The notes beneath the pieces were generated by a model. That model did no database searches, was not told the DNA's origin, and saw only the letters and a program-made list of their open reading frames with translations. Below are positions 63,823 through 64,000 of a DNA stretch of 64,000 nt, piece by piece. Positions within the stretch are counted from its first letter, which is position 1, and the number at the start of each line of letters is the position of its first letter. A program made the translations under genes and the position numbers. This DNA is from Candidatus Cryptobacteroides avicola (lineage in GTDB: Bacteria; Bacteroidota; Bacteroidia; Bacteroidales; UBA932). The stretch spans positions 1 to 64,000 of the forward strand of contig JADILV010000047.1 in NCBI GenBank assembly GCA_017695115.1, given 5' to 3'.

Positions 63823-64000
63823 TCAATACAGGTGCAGGCTGGCTCCCCGTGCAGAAGGAAGATAGTTGACGCCATACCAGCACATCTGGATCAGCAGGAA
63901 CGAGAACAATATGAGGGCAAAGGCCGTATGATAATCGATCCGGCGGGTACCTCTAAGGTGAATATACAGAAGATATCCGGCCCAGGTGGCTGCAGCCCAT
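63823..64000 (-). CDS. Cytochrome c assembly protein (CcsA/CcmC-like), C-terminal end; start beyond window
   Basis: The minus strand is open from the window edge for 58 codons to a TGA at 63825-63823. The sequence WAAATWAGYLLYIHLRGTRR, then HTAFALILFSFLLIQMCWYGVNYLPSARG, is the final part of the CcsA-type haem-handling protein, which in Bacteroidota is usually fused to ResB/Ccs1. It joins haem to apocytochrome c in the periplasm. It converges with dnaE, 16 bases away. Confidence 0.85.
   Translation of the reverse strand, partial: WAAATWAGYLLYIHLRGTRRIDYHTAFALILFSFLLIQMCWYGVNYLPSARGASLHLY

Overview
The window reads as chromosomal DNA of a gut-type Bacteroidota, most likely order Bacteroidales. 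The evidence is a SusC/SusD pair, BACON and DUF5689 lipoproteins, a fused SecDF, a serine-type sulfatase, and many promoters of the Bacteroidota form TTG-N19/20-TAnnTTTG with little use of Shine-Dalgarno sites. No phage, insertion sequence or CRISPR array was found. Both edges cut a gene: an AAA-ATPase-like protein on the left and a cytochrome c assembly protein on the right.

Layout. 0.0-6.1 kb: a partial AAA-ATPase, then a mannoside locus with a secreted GH38 alpha-mannosidase facing a GntR(UTRA)-MFS operon; both promoters carry TGTTC/GAACA half-sites. 6.2-12.2 kb: housekeeping run cdaA-mutS2-orf-yraN-manC-yqeY on the minus strand. 12.2-13.7 kb: a GlpT-like transporter with a textbook promoter. 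13.75-37.1 kb: a large saccharide-use locus. It contains (i) a five-gene minus operon (GH-A glycosidase, MFS transporter, FucI/AraA-fold isomerase, mannose-6-phosphate isomerase with a kinase-like N half, ROK kinase), (ii) a GntR-LacI type regulator, (iii) a lipoprotein pair (BACON/DUF5689 protein and calcineurin-like phosphoesterase), (iv) a GH50-like lipoprotein, (v) SusC-SusD, and (vi) a small helical exported protein plus a serine-type sulfatase. 37.2-48.9 kb: an N-domain-less ClpB, the sigma-54 activator-lptE-orf-secG operon, an abundant-looking OmpA/TPR lipoprotein, a P-type Ca2+-like ATPase, and an ECF sigma factor with a membrane partner. 49.0-51.9 kb: a small accessory patch (AT-rich small protein, AlbA/Schlafen-type ATP-binding protein with a 12-bp tandem repeat at its stop) next to tRNA-Ser(GCT). 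52.0-64.0 kb: PD40-nfeD-floA operon, secDF, a lipoprotein galactose mutarotase, dnaE and the partial Ccs protein.

The most interesting signal is regulatory. Five promoters of the 13.75-37.1 kb locus match TTG-N19/20 followed by a -7 box. In four of them the TTTG of the -7 box begins one shared element, TTTGCACYAMACYACA; the fifth, and a sixth candidate, have a related ACCACACY block further downstream. This ties all transcription units of the locus, including the regulator itself, into one probable regulon covering import, desulfation, hydrolysis, isomerisation and phosphorylation of an unidentified, probably sulfated, glycan. The GntR(UTRA)/mannosidase locus seems to have a second, separate operator.
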